Both the position numbers and the translations under genes were made by a program. The notes beneath the pieces are model-generated. The model was given only the letters and a program-made list of their open reading frames with translations, was not told where the DNA came from and made no database searches. DNA of 64,000 bases from Bdellovibrionales bacterium RIFOXYD12_FULL_39_22. Its GTDB lineage: Bacteria; Bdellovibrionota; Bacteriovoracia; Bacteriovoracales; Bacteriovoracaceae. This document shows positions 18,800-27,749 of the stretch, in pieces (the first letter of the stretch is position 1; every line of letters starts with the position of its first letter). The stretch is from contig MEQL01000025.1 in NCBI GenBank assembly GCA_001770205.1, positions 56,453-120,452 on the forward strand, in the 5' to 3' direction.

Positions 18800-20992
18800 T
18801 TACCTATGTTGAATTGGCCGTAATTTTTTATATCTTGCTCCCGGTGACTCTTTTTTCGGCGGTTTAGTAATATTTTCTACTTCTTCTTGGAACTCTTCTT
18901 CACTAGATTGCGGCACTTTGATGGAATGTTTTTTTCGAGCTACACTATGGGCCAAATCACGCGCCTGTTTGCTGGCAAGCTTTGGCAAAATGGTAAGAGG
19001 ATCTAGTTCTTTATTGGCCACAACGTCCCATAATTTTCCACTTGGAAGAAGTCTTAGGTTATGTGCGGACACAAATCTGATATCTGGTGATGGTGGCGAT
19101 GATGATTTATTTATATCGAAATATCGAATACCCACTCGATCTAGAAAATCAGTGTTAATAATTATTTTTCCCTCCTTATCTTTTGGAGCGCTCTTCATAA
19201 AATCAATATAATCGTCCATGAAATCATATAATCCTGTATTTGCCAGTCCATCTGACTGTGTACAGGGTTTTACTAAAGCAGAAGAAGCGGCCGTGGCATC
19301 AAAATATTGTAACACTAACTGTTCGGCCTCTGGAATGTCGATCTCCATTTGGGCAATACTTAGTCCTCCCTCTTGATCTCTGATAATGGCCTTGACCGGA
19401 ACTGTTTTTCCTCGAAAAAAATCATCAAAGGTGTGAGTTAGTGGATAATCTTCAGAAACAACTCTTCTATCTGGAAAAATCCAATTAATACTTTTTACCA
19501 CCTTCCCTTCTGGCATATTTAAATCAAAAGTTTTAGTTAAATTGTTTTTCTCCCGCACCGATCCATCCTCTTCCACGATGTATTCTATTTCTGACATCTC
19601 AGTGAGATAACTTTTGTCAGAAAATCCTAAAGTGGCAATCGGAAACTCGCTACTTCCTCCCTTTATATCCTGTAACTCTACTTTCACTTCGAAGGCCTTT
19701 CCTTCTACACAAATTTCCGCTGGAACTACTAGCGCAGCATTAGTGGTGGGAATATTTTTATTTCCAAATTTAAAAACATACTCCACAGGAGGCTGGGCCG
19801 TCTCCGGATCTATAGCGCCATTCACTCTCACCACCACTTTTGCATTAGGGGCCAAAATCAACGGATCAGCTCCAATTACATTAATCAATTTTCCAGTAGC
19901 ATCATAATTAATTCGCCGAACTTCTTTGCCGTTAGCAGTAATTATTAGGGCGCGAGCAATTGGCGTTTTATTGGCCGGGAAAAATGAACCGGAAGATCGC
20001 GTGGCATCAGTAAAAAGTAGTTCTCCAGTATTAATTCGATCATTTGGAGCTTTGGCGGCAAAAACATATTTTGTCTTAGTTTCTTTCAGCAGAGGAGTTC
20101 TTCCATAATGATATAACCCTATTCCCCCATCAGACTTATCAAAAGGCATTACACTGTAGGGAGTCGGCAAGGCCAATCGCATATCCGTCGGAATATTAGT
20201 TTTTGCCTTCCACTCTAAAAATTTTTCACCATTCTCATCTGTTACCACTTGTATGTCTGATTCTAAAAACCTAGGAACGGCCTCCTTCTTTAAGGTTGTA
20301 AAGGTATTAAAATTTGACTCATAAGAAATTGCCGAGTCCATCTCGGCGGTAACATTGCTAACGCAAAAATAATATGGCGTCTCTGGTAACAAATTAGGAA
20401 GTAATACAACGTGATGATTAAGATAGTCTCCATGACTGACACTCTCAATATTTTCTTCACAGCTAGCGATTCCATAACTAACCGTAGCATTATCTACCGC
20501 GGGATCACTATTCCAAACTATAGTCGCACTAATTGCACTGACATTTTTTTTATAAATCCCTGAAAGAAACGGAGGATTGGCCCCTCTAGATAAAATTCTA
20601 TCTTCGTAAGGAGTGGTGGGTGGTGGAACAAAGGGCAGAGGATAAACAGCTGGCGGGGGAGGGGGATCTTCAGGGGAAGGAGGAGGGAGAGTGGCCAGCG
20701 CCGTATAACTAACCGTTTTAGAATATTCGCTTTCTATATTATGTGCACTACTGATGGCGGTAATAACAAAGGTATATTTATGTCCTGGAGTAAGACGACT
20801 GCTGTCAAAACTATAGCGATCTACGTCTCCCAAATCTGCAAATACCTGGTAAAATTCTCCATCAGTTTCATCTTTATAATAGATTCGATATTTATCTACT
20901 TGTTCGAGAGGATCATTTTTTGTCCAAGTAAAAGTTGTCGTCTCTGCCAACAACAAAAAAGTAATGAACGGTAAAACAATAAGTGACTTCAC
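18800..20992 (-). CDS. Secreted fibronectin type III protein with Pro-rich linker
   Basis: A GTG start with AAAGGAG five bases upstream opens a signal peptide (KSLIVLPFITFLLLAETT). Residues about 20-95 and 135-235 are FN3-type domains, recognised by W..., DKYRIYYK, YTFVITAIS and by the second repeat's ATIVWNSDPAVDNATVSYG with LLPETPYYF. Between them lies a Pro-rich hinge (PPPSPEDPPPPPAV). The C-terminal half resembles PKD/beta-sandwich modules (VKVELQDIKGG). The protein is probably an extracellular adhesion or carbohydrate-interacting factor; there is no catalytic motif. It heads a run of three secreted-protein genes on this strand. Confidence 0.75.
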   Translation of the reverse strand: MKSLIVLPFITFLLLAETTTFTWTKNDPLEQVDKYRIYYKDETDGEFYQVFADLGDVDRYSFDSSRLTPGHKYTFVITAISSAHNIESEYSKTVSYTALATLPPPSPEDPPPPPAVYPLPFVPPPTTPYEDRILSRGANPPFLSGIYKKNVSAISATIVWNSDPAVDNATVSYGIASCEENIESVSHGDYLNHHVVLLPNLLPETPYYFCVSNVTAEMDSAISYESNFNTFTTLKKEAVPRFLESDIQVVTDENGEKFLEWKAKTNIPTDMRLALPTPYSVMPFDKSDGGIGLYHYGRTPLLKETKTKYVFAAKAPNDRINTGELLFTDATRSSGSFFPANKTPIARALIITANGKEVRRINYDATGKLINVIGADPLILAPNAKVVVRVNGAIDPETAQPPVEYVFKFGNKNIPTTNAALVVPAEICVEGKAFEVKVELQDIKGGSSEFPIATLGFSDKSYLTEMSEIEYIVEEDGSVREKNNLTKTFDLNMPEGKVVKSINWIFPDRRVVSEDYPLTHTFDDFFRGKTVPVKAIIRDQEGGLSIAQMEIDIPEAEQLVLQYFDATAASSALVKPCTQSDGLANTGLYDFMDDYIDFMKSAPKDKEGKIIINTDFLDRVGIRYFDINKSSSPPSPDIRFVSAHNLRLLPSGKLWDVVANKELDPLTILPKLASKQARDLAHSVARKKHSIKVPQSSEEEFQEEVENITKPPKKESPGARYKKLRPIQHR

Positions 20993-21007
20993 AAAAATCT
21001 CCTTTGC

Positions 21008-22423
21008 CTAATAGATGTAGGCCACTCCCACATCTTCTCCTCCGTCTACATTTTCATTTCCCGCCCCAACAATCATTTGATAGGGGGAAAGGCCTACGCT
21101 TACTCCAAAATTTCCATAGGACTCAGGGGAAGGTGAATATATTTTTCTAAGCTGCGTGCCAATGCCACTTTCTAATTTAAAAACATAGGCCGAACCACCA
21201 CGCGAGGCCCTATCAGAGTCTCCAGGTGCCCCTACTGCCAAGTAATCACCACTTAGTGCTAGTGATTGGCCAAACAGATCATAAATACCATTGTCGCTTG
21301 GCACCACTTTATAACTCAGGGCCCATTCACTATTAAGATAACGATATAGATAAACACTCCCTCCCATAATTGCCTTAGTATCGTCGCCAGGAACTCCAAT
21401 AATCAACTGCTCTCCAGAAAGGGAGAGGGCCTGGCCAAAAATATATCCATCAGAGGTTGTGCTTGGAGCAAGCTTCTTTTTTAAAGACCAGTCAGCCGCA
21501 TTGTAAATGTAAACAGCACCACTGTTAGTTCCATTGGTATCATCACCTATGGCCCCCACTGCTAAAAAAGACGACGACAAACTGACAGCTCCCCCGAAGT
21601 AATCTTTCTCTCTACCGGCCGGGATAATTTTTGTCTGTTCTAAAATAGCAGTTCCATCAATTTTATAAACATAAACAGCTCCCATCGATGAGCGATACCC
21701 TCGTGCACCAATTGCAATTTTGTTTTCAAATATCGCAACAGCATAACCAAAAGAATCTAATTCTTGCAAATCATTGGGCACTAACTTCGCATAAAAGCGC
21801 CACTCAGATCCGTTGAACTTATAAATGTAAACGGCCCCTGCACTGCTGCCTTTTTCCACATCTCCACAAGCGCCTGCAACTATAAACTCTCCGGAGATTG
21901 CCACTGAACAACCAAAAAAATGTGCAGTTACCGGATCCGGTGGTGCAATTTTTTGAAAGAAACTCCAACTACTATTAACTTTCCGATAAATTACCACCGC
22001 TCCTGCATATAAATCTACCGAAGAATCCATTGAGGCTCCCACCACTGCAAAATCCCTATCGATGGCCACCACAGAACCAAATGATTGATACTCTTCCGTG
22101 TTAGGATTTTGCATTTTGGCGGCAGTAGTAGTGGTTAAAAAAGTTGTCGTATTAACATAGTTTGTAGCGGAGGATACGGTGGCCGTCGGGAAAGGCGATG
22201 CAGAAGCTGAAGCAGTGGCCGTAGCAGTAGCAGCGGGAGTTGCCGTTCTACTTACCTCGGCAGTGGCACTAGTCGTTGGAGTCATTCCCACCGTGGCCGA
22301 AATTTCTGCCTGTGAACTATCACTGCCCAGATCTTCACCTACTGGATTTATTACCACATGTGGCCGACAAGCAAGTATTGCAATAAGTAAATAAATATAA
22401 AAAATTAGCTTGGTAACACTCAT
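21008..22423 (-). CDS. Lipoprotein with FG-GAP-type beta-propeller repeats
   Basis: The ATG at 22423 has GGGAGAGG upstream and starts a type II signal peptide (MSVTKLIFYIYLLIAILAC). A Ser/Thr/Ala-rich linker (residues about 40-90, repeating SATA/TATA) precedes about seven repeats of the form FGxxVAIxxxxxxVGAxxDxxxxxxGAVYIY, the FG-GAP-type beta-propeller found in integrin-like and bacterial surface proteins. Length fits one seven-bladed propeller anchored on a flexible, possibly glycosylated stalk. It lies just downstream of nothing on the same strand and 16 bp upstream of the FN3 gene, which suggests an operon. Confidence 0.85.
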   Translation of the reverse strand: MSVTKLIFYIYLLIAILACRPHVVINPVGEDLGSDSSQAEISATVGMTPTTSATAEVSRTATPAATATATASASASPFPTATVSSATNYVNTTTFLTTTTAAKMQNPNTEEYQSFGSVVAIDRDFAVVGASMDSSVDLYAGAVVIYRKVNSSWSFFQKIAPPDPVTAHFFGCSVAISGEFIVAGACGDVEKGSSAGAVYIYKFNGSEWRFYAKLVPNDLQELDSFGYAVAIFENKIAIGARGYRSSMGAVYVYKIDGTAILEQTKIIPAGREKDYFGGAVSLSSSFLAVGAIGDDTNGTNSGAVYIYNAADWSLKKKLAPSTTSDGYIFGQALSLSGEQLIIGVPGDDTKAIMGGSVYLYRYLNSEWALSYKVVPSDNGIYDLFGQSLALSGDYLAVGAPGDSDRASRGGSAYVFKLESGIGTQLRKIYSPSPESYGNFGVSVGLSPYQMIVGAGNENVDGGEDVGVAYIY

Positions 22424-22606
22424 ATAAAATCCTCTCCCTATAAACATATCGCCTACCGCTACATATCGTCTTTTGGTTACCAAGTATTAAATAAAAACAT
22501 CAAAAAATGGCAAAATAGCAAAAAACATATCAAAGGAATATACTCTGCTATTGCTGCAAGATTAATAAAGCGAAAACTCTCCAATCTTGAAGCAAACGCA
22601 ATTGCA

Positions 22607-22696
22607 ATGGCCAACAGACTCGATTACAAAATTGATGGCCGTCCTATTAACACTACAGATATTTTAGAATTACAAAAAAACGTGAACAGATTTTAA
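22607..22696 (+). pseudogene. Out-of-frame N-terminal segment of the protein-glutaminase-like gene (frameshifted or programmed)
   Basis: This short frame (ATG at 22607, open further upstream without a standard start) reads AMANRLDYKIDGRPIN then LELQK before a TAA at 22694. If one extra A is read in the A7 run at 22674-22680, it continues as QKKREQILILAGFSADEH straight into the downstream gene. The run sits in the order CAA AAA AAC, which contains the slippery heptamer A-AAA-AAC in the zero frame. It may be a programmed -1 frameshift, a lesion, or a homopolymer sequencing error. Confidence 0.45.
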
Positions 22697-22731
22697 TACT
22701 GGCCGGGTTCAGTGCTGATGAACACCAAGTA
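22674..22731 (+). promoter_or_regulatory. Candidate -1 frameshift signal: A7C slippery tract plus downstream stem
   Basis: A AAA AAC is read in the correct phase at 22675-22681. Downstream, GTTCA (22707-22711) can pair with TGAAC (22719-22723) around a 7-nt loop, extended by GG/CC and by TACT (22697-22700) with AGTA (22728-22731). The stem starts 15 or more nt from the slippery site, longer than the usual 5-9 nt spacer, so support is partial. Confidence 0.3.
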
Positions 22732-22773
22732 CTAGTCCAAAATGGAGTCATCTCTTCACACGTTGACACAATT

Positions 22774-23718
22774 ATGGAGAATCTAATGGAGTATGATATT
22801 CTCCATTCCAACAAAAAATCTATCGCTATCTCCAATAATAAATTGCTCGACGAACTAGATCAATTTACTCCACTGGTTTCTAATTATAGCACAATTGGCG
22901 TAACCAAAGCACAAGCAAGAGAAATATATGAGGCCGTATACAACAATCCAGTGGCAAGTATCTGGTCGACTAGTAAATATGATCCTGATGATCTGGGAAT
23001 TGGTTTCTGTTTTGGTCGGGCGATGGCAGTACATATTGAAGCACTTCACCGCCGAGTTAACCCATCTTCCATCAAAAAAGTTTTTGCTGTTGGAAATTTG
23101 GTTGCCGGTAATACCAACTGGGGATTTCACGTAACCACCATCATTCGCGCACAAGATGGTGGTTGGTATGCTATTGATCCAATTATGGGAAAACCAATAA
23201 CAGTTCGCGATTGGTATAAAACTATGCGCACCGAATATGACCCAAACAAAACGATGAAAATGTATGTAACCTCGGCGAATCGTTTCTCGCCTGATGAGTC
23301 GACTCATTATCTTCCACAAAATCTCTTTCTTTCCGCGTATCATGGATACTTCGAAGATCTCATGAGTTTTTTTCGTCAACGCAGCGGAACACCTCATTAC
23401 AAACCAATTAGCATATCAAATCTTCCAAATTTTTTTAAATCCACTCAAACAAAGGCCAACACGGTAGAAATACTTACCGGCCTATTTTTAGTTGGTGCTA
23501 TTACTCTAAAGAGTGAGGAGACCCTGGCAAATACCGTTTTAATTATTACCTCAGAAGAAGGAGAATACCTCATCAATCAAGACGATTTACAAAAAATGCA
23601 AACAGGTGGGCAACTCTCGGAGATGGCAATTCAATCAGTGAATGCTATTGGCCAAGAGTTACTGATTTCTCCGCAAGAGGCCATGAAAAAAATCATGATA
23701 AAAACTTCTTCGAACTAG
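22774..23718 (+). CDS. Protein-glutaminase/transglutaminase-like enzyme (Cys-His-Asp)
   Basis: Residues C79 (GIGFCFGRAMA), H119 (WGFHVTTII) and D135 (WYAIDPIMG) form a Cys-His-Asp triad in the order and with the spacing (40 and 16 residues) of the protein-glutaminase family, which deamidates protein Gln to Glu. There is no signal peptide, so the product is either cytosolic or exported by a non-Sec route. The in-frame ATG at 22774 lacks a ribosome binding site, and a conserved-looking reading frame extends about 40 codons upstream (AGFSADEHQVLVQNG), joining another frame at the A7 tract. The stop overlaps the convergent cydB gene end by 4 bp. The substrate is unknown. Confidence 0.65.
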   Translation: MENLMEYDILHSNKKSIAISNNKLLDELDQFTPLVSNYSTIGVTKAQAREIYEAVYNNPVASIWSTSKYDPDDLGIGFCFGRAMAVHIEALHRRVNPSSIKKVFAVGNLVAGNTNWGFHVTTIIRAQDGGWYAIDPIMGKPITVRDWYKTMRTEYDPNKTMKMYVTSANRFSPDESTHYLPQNLFLSAYHGYFEDLMSFFRQRSGTPHYKPISISNLPNFFKSTQTKANTVEILTGLFLVGAITLKSEETLANTVLIITSEEGEYLINQDDLQKMQTGGQLSEMAIQSVNAIGQELLISPQEAMKKIMIKTSSN

Positions 23719-24851
23719 TATAACTTATTGCTACCTTTCCCTGACAAATCGGATATAGACAACTGTCGCTTATCCATCTGACGCCAAACGTAAGCAATGT
23801 AGGCCACTACAAATGGTATGGCCAATGCCACATAACTCATGGCCGTTAAGGTGTAGTGACTGCTTGAAGCATTGTAAATGGTTAGGCCACTTTGTAAATC
23901 ATAAGTGGAAGGATAAAAAACAGTATCATTTAATCCGGCCAAACCAAATAAGGTAAGGCCCACTAATACAGTCCCTGGGCCTGAAAACCAGATACCACTA
24001 TTTTTTCCTTTAAAGCGCGTAACAAAAATTCCATAAATAACCAGTCCCAGTCCGGTCAGCAAAAACAACAACAAAAGAGGATTACCAATCAGATTCTGCA
24101 AATACTTCCATTTTTGTAAAAAAATCTCTCCATTTTCTGGCCGAATGGCATGGCCTTCCATTAAAAGAAGTTTTGCTAAAACAAAAAGCAAAAAAGGTAG
24201 TGACCACATAAAATTGATCCACGCCAAACGTCGACAACCAACATTTATTTCCGCATGTTCAATATTATTTAGAAGATACATTGCGCCCAATACTCGAGCA
24301 TTCAAAACTAGAAAAATTCCCAGCGATAGATTAAAAAAATTAAGCGCGGCCTCCAATCCATAATAAGGTGTTTGCCAAGTTACCTGATTCATCTCATTAA
24401 TGCTGAAGCTAGAACCAGTAAAAAAGGTTCCGATCGCTGCTCCAATTAACAAAATCCCCACGCTTCCGTTGATAAAAAGAAACACCTCATAAGTCTTTGC
24501 GCCTAAAAAATTTTGTGGTTTTTTTCTATACTCATAGCTCACGGCCTGAATAATGAAAGTAAAAAGAATAAGCATCCAAACCCAATAAGCGCCCCCAAAA
24601 CTCGTAGCATAAAACTTCGGGAATGCCGCAAATAAAGCTCCGCCAAAAAGAACTAGCGTGGTAAAAGTTAACTCCCACTTACGGCCCAATGAGTTGATAA
24701 TCAAACTTTTTTCTTTATCGTTTTTTGGAAGGGTAAAAAGTAATGTCTGCCCTCCCTGCACAAAATTTAGAAATAAAAAAAGCGAACCCACTAGCGAAGC
24801 AATGATCCACCAGAGTTGTTGCAATGTTGTATAATCAAGTTGTCCAATCAT
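23715..24851 (-). CDS. cydB: Cytochrome bd ubiquinol oxidase subunit II
   Basis: About eight or nine hydrophobic helices and the conserved N-terminal pattern (QQLWWIIASLVGSLFLFLNF followed by QGGQTLLF) match CydB, the partner of CydA in the quinol-oxidising bd oxidase of the inner membrane. The ATG at 24851 is chosen because AGGAGAAGTAAG lies immediately before it; that site overlaps the cydA stop codon, so the two are translationally coupled. Length (378 aa) is normal. Confidence 0.95.
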   Translation of the reverse strand: MIGQLDYTTLQQLWWIIASLVGSLFLFLNFVQGGQTLLFTLPKNDKEKSLIINSLGRKWELTFTTLVLFGGALFAAFPKFYATSFGGAYWVWMLILFTFIIQAVSYEYRKKPQNFLGAKTYEVFLFINGSVGILLIGAAIGTFFTGSSFSINEMNQVTWQTPYYGLEAALNFFNLSLGIFLVLNARVLGAMYLLNNIEHAEINVGCRRLAWINFMWSLPFLLFVLAKLLLMEGHAIRPENGEIFLQKWKYLQNLIGNPLLLLFLLTGLGLVIYGIFVTRFKGKNSGIWFSGPGTVLVGLTLFGLAGLNDTVFYPSTYDLQSGLTIYNASSSHYTLTAMSYVALAIPFVVAYIAYVWRQMDKRQLSISDLSGKGSNKLY

Positions 24852-24852
24852 C

Positions 24853-26385
24853 TTACTTCTCCTCTGGCCCATTGTTAATTTGAGTGGCCATAATCTTAAT
24901 CTCTGCCACTAAAAGCAGAGTAAACAAAAATAGAAAAATAAAAAAAGTAGTCTGCACGGCCGTCGTTGAGACATTGGAAGTGGCCACACTCACCGGCAAC
25001 AATCCTTGTATGGCCCAGGGTTGCCGGCCTACTTCTGCTAACACCCAACCGGCCTGCGAAGCAACATATCCCAGTGGCACCGATAACACCGCCAACTTAA
25101 GCAACCAAGAAGGATAGTGCTTATTTTTTTTCACATCAAAAAAAAGTATCAGCGCAAAAAAAAGAGGAAAGAAAGAACCAAGAACCACCATCAGATGAAA
25201 AGAATAAAATGTAATCGCGATGGGCGGAACTGCCTCTGCCGGATTTTTTAAATATCCATATCCCAAACTATCTTGTACCTCATAAAACGCATCTTTCGAA
25301 GAATTGGCCACACTTTCATTACCTGTTTTTTTTGCTTCTTTGTAGTTACGCAATAATTCTATGGCCATCTTTCCTTTTTCCATTCTCTCTTGCACTCCTA
25401 CAATATTTTGCACAGAATTCCCAAATACCAAATCATTAATACCTGGAACAAAGGAGTTAATATCGCGATTAGAAAGCAGTGATAGAGCACCAGGAATCTT
25501 CACCTCAAACCAAAAAGGATCTTGGCCATCGCCTGGTTGTTTATCCCCATTTATTATTCCGGCTGCCACTAACGGCGCACGTGTTTGTCCATCAAATAAT
25601 CCTTCCATTACCGCTAATTTCATTGGCTGTTTTTGTGCCACTAGATAGGCCGACTCATCGCCAGTAAAAGCAACATAAAGTGAAGCTAGAAGGCCAAAAA
25701 TGGCGGCCACCATGATACTTCTTTGGGCCAGTAGCACATGACGAGATTTTAACAAATACCACGCAGAAATTCCTATTACAAAAAGAGAGGCCAATACGAA
25801 ACTAGAGCTAGTGGTATGGGTAAATTTGCTTATGGCCATCGGTGAAAAAAGTACTTCCCAAAAATTTTCCATCTCAAAGCGAGCACTATCCGGATTAAAT
25901 TTCATTCCAATAGGGAATTGCATCCAGCCATTGGCCACTAATATCCACAGGGCCGATAAGTTAGAACCAATCGCTACCATCCAGGTAGAAAAAAGATGAA
26001 ATCTTTTAGAGACCCGATCCCACCCAAAAAACATTACCGCAAAAAAAGTTGCTTCAATAAAAAAAGCAAAAATGCCTTCGGCGGCCAGTGGCGCTCCAAA
26101 AATATCTCCCACCATCCATGAATAATTCGACCAATTAGTTCCAAACTCAAACTCTAAAATAATACCGGTGGCAATTCCTATGGCGAAATTAACTCCAAAA
26201 AGGGCCATCCAAAATTTGGTAATGTTCTTCCACTCTTCATTGCCTGTACGCAGATAAATACTTTCAAAAAAAGCAATCAAGAAAGAGAGACCCAAGGTAA
26301 GAGGAACAAAAATCCAATGATACATGGCCGTGAGTGCAAATTGCGCTCTAGACCAATTGACCTGTGATAAATCTACATCAACCAT
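24853..26385 (-). CDS. cydA: Cytochrome bd ubiquinol oxidase subunit I
   Basis: The start at 26385 follows GGAGGTCTCA. Early residues include the haem-ligand region FALTAMYHWIFVPLTLG, and the family motifs GWDRVSKRFH and EVGRQPWAIQG are present. The Q-loop region between the QKQPMKLAVMEG motif and the next helix is long (over 100 residues), placing it in the long-Q-loop (L) subfamily like E. coli CydA. The oxidase reduces oxygen to water using quinol with high affinity, supporting respiration at low oxygen. It sits between DUF4492 and cydB in one operon. Confidence 0.96.
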   Translation of the reverse strand: MVDVDLSQVNWSRAQFALTAMYHWIFVPLTLGLSFLIAFFESIYLRTGNEEWKNITKFWMALFGVNFAIGIATGIILEFEFGTNWSNYSWMVGDIFGAPLAAEGIFAFFIEATFFAVMFFGWDRVSKRFHLFSTWMVAIGSNLSALWILVANGWMQFPIGMKFNPDSARFEMENFWEVLFSPMAISKFTHTTSSSFVLASLFVIGISAWYLLKSRHVLLAQRSIMVAAIFGLLASLYVAFTGDESAYLVAQKQPMKLAVMEGLFDGQTRAPLVAAGIINGDKQPGDGQDPFWFEVKIPGALSLLSNRDINSFVPGINDLVFGNSVQNIVGVQERMEKGKMAIELLRNYKEAKKTGNESVANSSKDAFYEVQDSLGYGYLKNPAEAVPPIAITFYSFHLMVVLGSFFPLFFALILFFDVKKNKHYPSWLLKLAVLSVPLGYVASQAGWVLAEVGRQPWAIQGLLPVSVATSNVSTTAVQTTFFIFLFLFTLLLVAEIKIMATQINNGPEEK

Positions 26386-26396
26386 TGAGACCTCCA

Positions 26397-26624
26397 TTAA
26401 TAATTAGATAGAGAATCGGCCCGCGTAAGATTATCCATTACGTGAAGCGCTCGTTCCTGATCGTTTGAAAAATTGGACGTTAAATAATTAGGAAAAAAGA
26501 AAAATTTTAAAATGGCAAACATCACAAAAAGTTTTAATAAAATAATCACCCACAGCTTTCGCCCCACCTTCATTGTACGAAAACCGTCGATATAAAAAGT
26601 AATTACTTTTAAAACTATGGCCAT
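26397..26624 (-). CDS. DUF4492-family small membrane protein of the cyd operon
   Basis: This 75-aa protein has one transmembrane helix (LWVIILLKLFVMFAILKFFFF) after FYIDGFRTMKVGRK, which is the DUF4492 pattern usually found upstream of cydA in Bacteroidota and Campylobacterota. It may serve as a small accessory subunit comparable to CydX, which is an inference. It ends about 10 bp before the cydA ATG at 26385, so the three genes form one operon. The ATG is preceded not by a strong ribosome binding site but directly by a GATTGTTAC element that recurs upstream. Confidence 0.85.
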   Translation of the reverse strand: MAIVLKVITFYIDGFRTMKVGRKLWVIILLKLFVMFAILKFFFFPNYLTSNFSNDQERALHVMDNLTRADSLSNY

Positions 26625-26640
26625 GTAACAATCACTATCT

Positions 26641-26670
26641 TTATTGTTATTGTTATTGTTATTGTTATTG
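26641..26670 (+). repeat. Hexanucleotide tandem repeat (TTATTG)5
   Basis: Five perfect copies of TTATTG (CAATAA on the sense strand of the cyd operon) lie 17 bp upstream of the DUF4492 ATG, inside its leader or promoter. Copy-number change would alter promoter or operator spacing without a frameshift. Confidence 0.9.
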
Positions 26671-26698
26671 TTACTAAATTGCTAGTGATAGTAACAAT
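26667..26698. promoter_or_regulatory. Inverted repeat upstream of DUF4492-cydAB
   Basis: ATTGTTACT (26667-26675) and AGTAACAAT (26690-26698) are perfect 9-bp arms separated by 14 bp. GTAACAATC recurs at 26625-26633, abutting the DUF4492 ATG, so three copies of the same half-site surround the tandem repeat. A regulator binding this element is likely but unidentified. Confidence 0.5.
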
Positions 26699-26768
26699 CG
26701 GTAATAGTTAGAAGGATCACCAAGTTTTAAATTGTTGTCAACTGTAAATAGTTTTAGTCAAAGAACAC

Positions 26769-27479
26769 TCACCATTCAAGTGTCGTAGAAGTTGTATAGT
26801 TACTATACTGGGCAACTTTGTTACGTAGACAAATTTCAATATTCGACAATCCACGATGTCGCTCTATATCTGCCGGCGCAATCGAACGATGTGGATTTTC
26901 TGGCCGCGGGTGAATATTTCGCCAAAAGGGTTGAGTGTAATCAATTTCTTCAAACTTGAAGATCTCTTCCATCGTGCGATTAATTTCTTGATGGGCCCGA
27001 TTAAAAGAAAAGCCGATTAGTCCACTACAGTAGTGGCCCACCTCATTTCCACAAAAAGATCCATCAAATGGCAAGTTTAATTTTATCTGTTCTTCTGCTA
27101 TCTCTGCGGCTCGGGCGGCCACTTCTTCATATGGATAACGTTTAATTTCAAAAAGATCGTACAAATAAGATAATTTGCCTAACGAGGTTTTAACTACACC
27201 ATCAGATCTGGAAGCTTCAATAATGTACGCTGTTCCATTTTCAATTTTTATGATTCCTGAGTGATAAAACTTAGACCCAGTGGCCGTTCCAATCTCACTA
27301 CCTACAACATTTTGATTGCCCAGTAAGATTATATCGCCAGTCTGTAAATTGCTTGGATCTATAGTATATTTTCGAGGATTAACGACGGTTGCACCATTTA
27401 ATAGTGTTACAAAAAAGAAAACTATTAGAATCCAAATCAACGCAAAACTAAAAAATCTCCGCAAAATCTTACCTGCCAT
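26769..27479 (-). CDS. Secreted or membrane-anchored permuted NlpC/P60 (YiiX-like) protein
   Basis: The protein has an N-terminal hydrophobic segment (FFSFALIWILIVFFFVTLL). LQTGDIILLGN opens the permuted papain-like (YiiX/NlpC-P60) fold, FYHSGII carries the His, AYIIEA a conserved acidic residue, and YCSGLIGFSF the Cys. Such proteins are cysteine peptidases or amidases of peptidoglycan or lipids, but the reaction here is unknown. ATG at 27479 is preferred over a TTG 14 codons upstream. A second family member is at 43070. It is transcribed toward the cyd operon but has its own space. Confidence 0.75.
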   Translation of the reverse strand: MAGKILRRFFSFALIWILIVFFFVTLLNGATVVNPRKYTIDPSNLQTGDIILLGNQNVVGSEIGTATGSKFYHSGIIKIENGTAYIIEASRSDGVVKTSLGKLSYLYDLFEIKRYPYEEVAARAAEIAEEQIKLNLPFDGSFCGNEVGHYCSGLIGFSFNRAHQEINRTMEEIFKFEEIDYTQPFWRNIHPRPENPHRSIAPADIERHRGLSNIEICLRNKVAQYSNYTTSTTLEW

Positions 27480-27615
27480 ATATGCTCTACATATCGAGCT
27501 ACGCTCAAAATTACTTAACAAAAATTATATCAATTCCTAATTTGTTCGATGAAAAACATTTACCGTCATAATAGATAAATATTCTCAAATTATCTTTAAA
27601 TTTTATTTGATTGAT

Positions 27616-27628
27616 CCCTAAAATAGGG
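27616..27628. promoter_or_regulatory. Palindrome upstream of the electron-transfer operon
   Basis: CCCTA (27616-27620), AAA, TAGGG (27624-27628) form a perfect 5-bp inverted repeat about 120 bp before the ATG at 27750. It could be an operator; nothing else supports this. Confidence 0.25.
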
Positions 27629-27749
27629 GTACACTTCCTCAACAAACAAATTTAGTAAGAATAGTTTTACGCTCTCAATGTTTTTTGATGGCCCAAGTTA
27701 CTGGACACATTAGGCTGCAAGTAAAGCATAGCAAAATGGAGGTCTTCTC

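Noticed and set aside
22855..23397. 180-codon minus-strand frame over the glutaminase-like gene
   Set aside because: Antisense to a gene with a Cys-His-Asp triad; no RBS and no recognisable product.
26641..26670. Origin-like iteron array
   Set aside because: Six-base units with no DnaA boxes or replication gene nearby; a promoter-associated simple repeat is the plainer reading.
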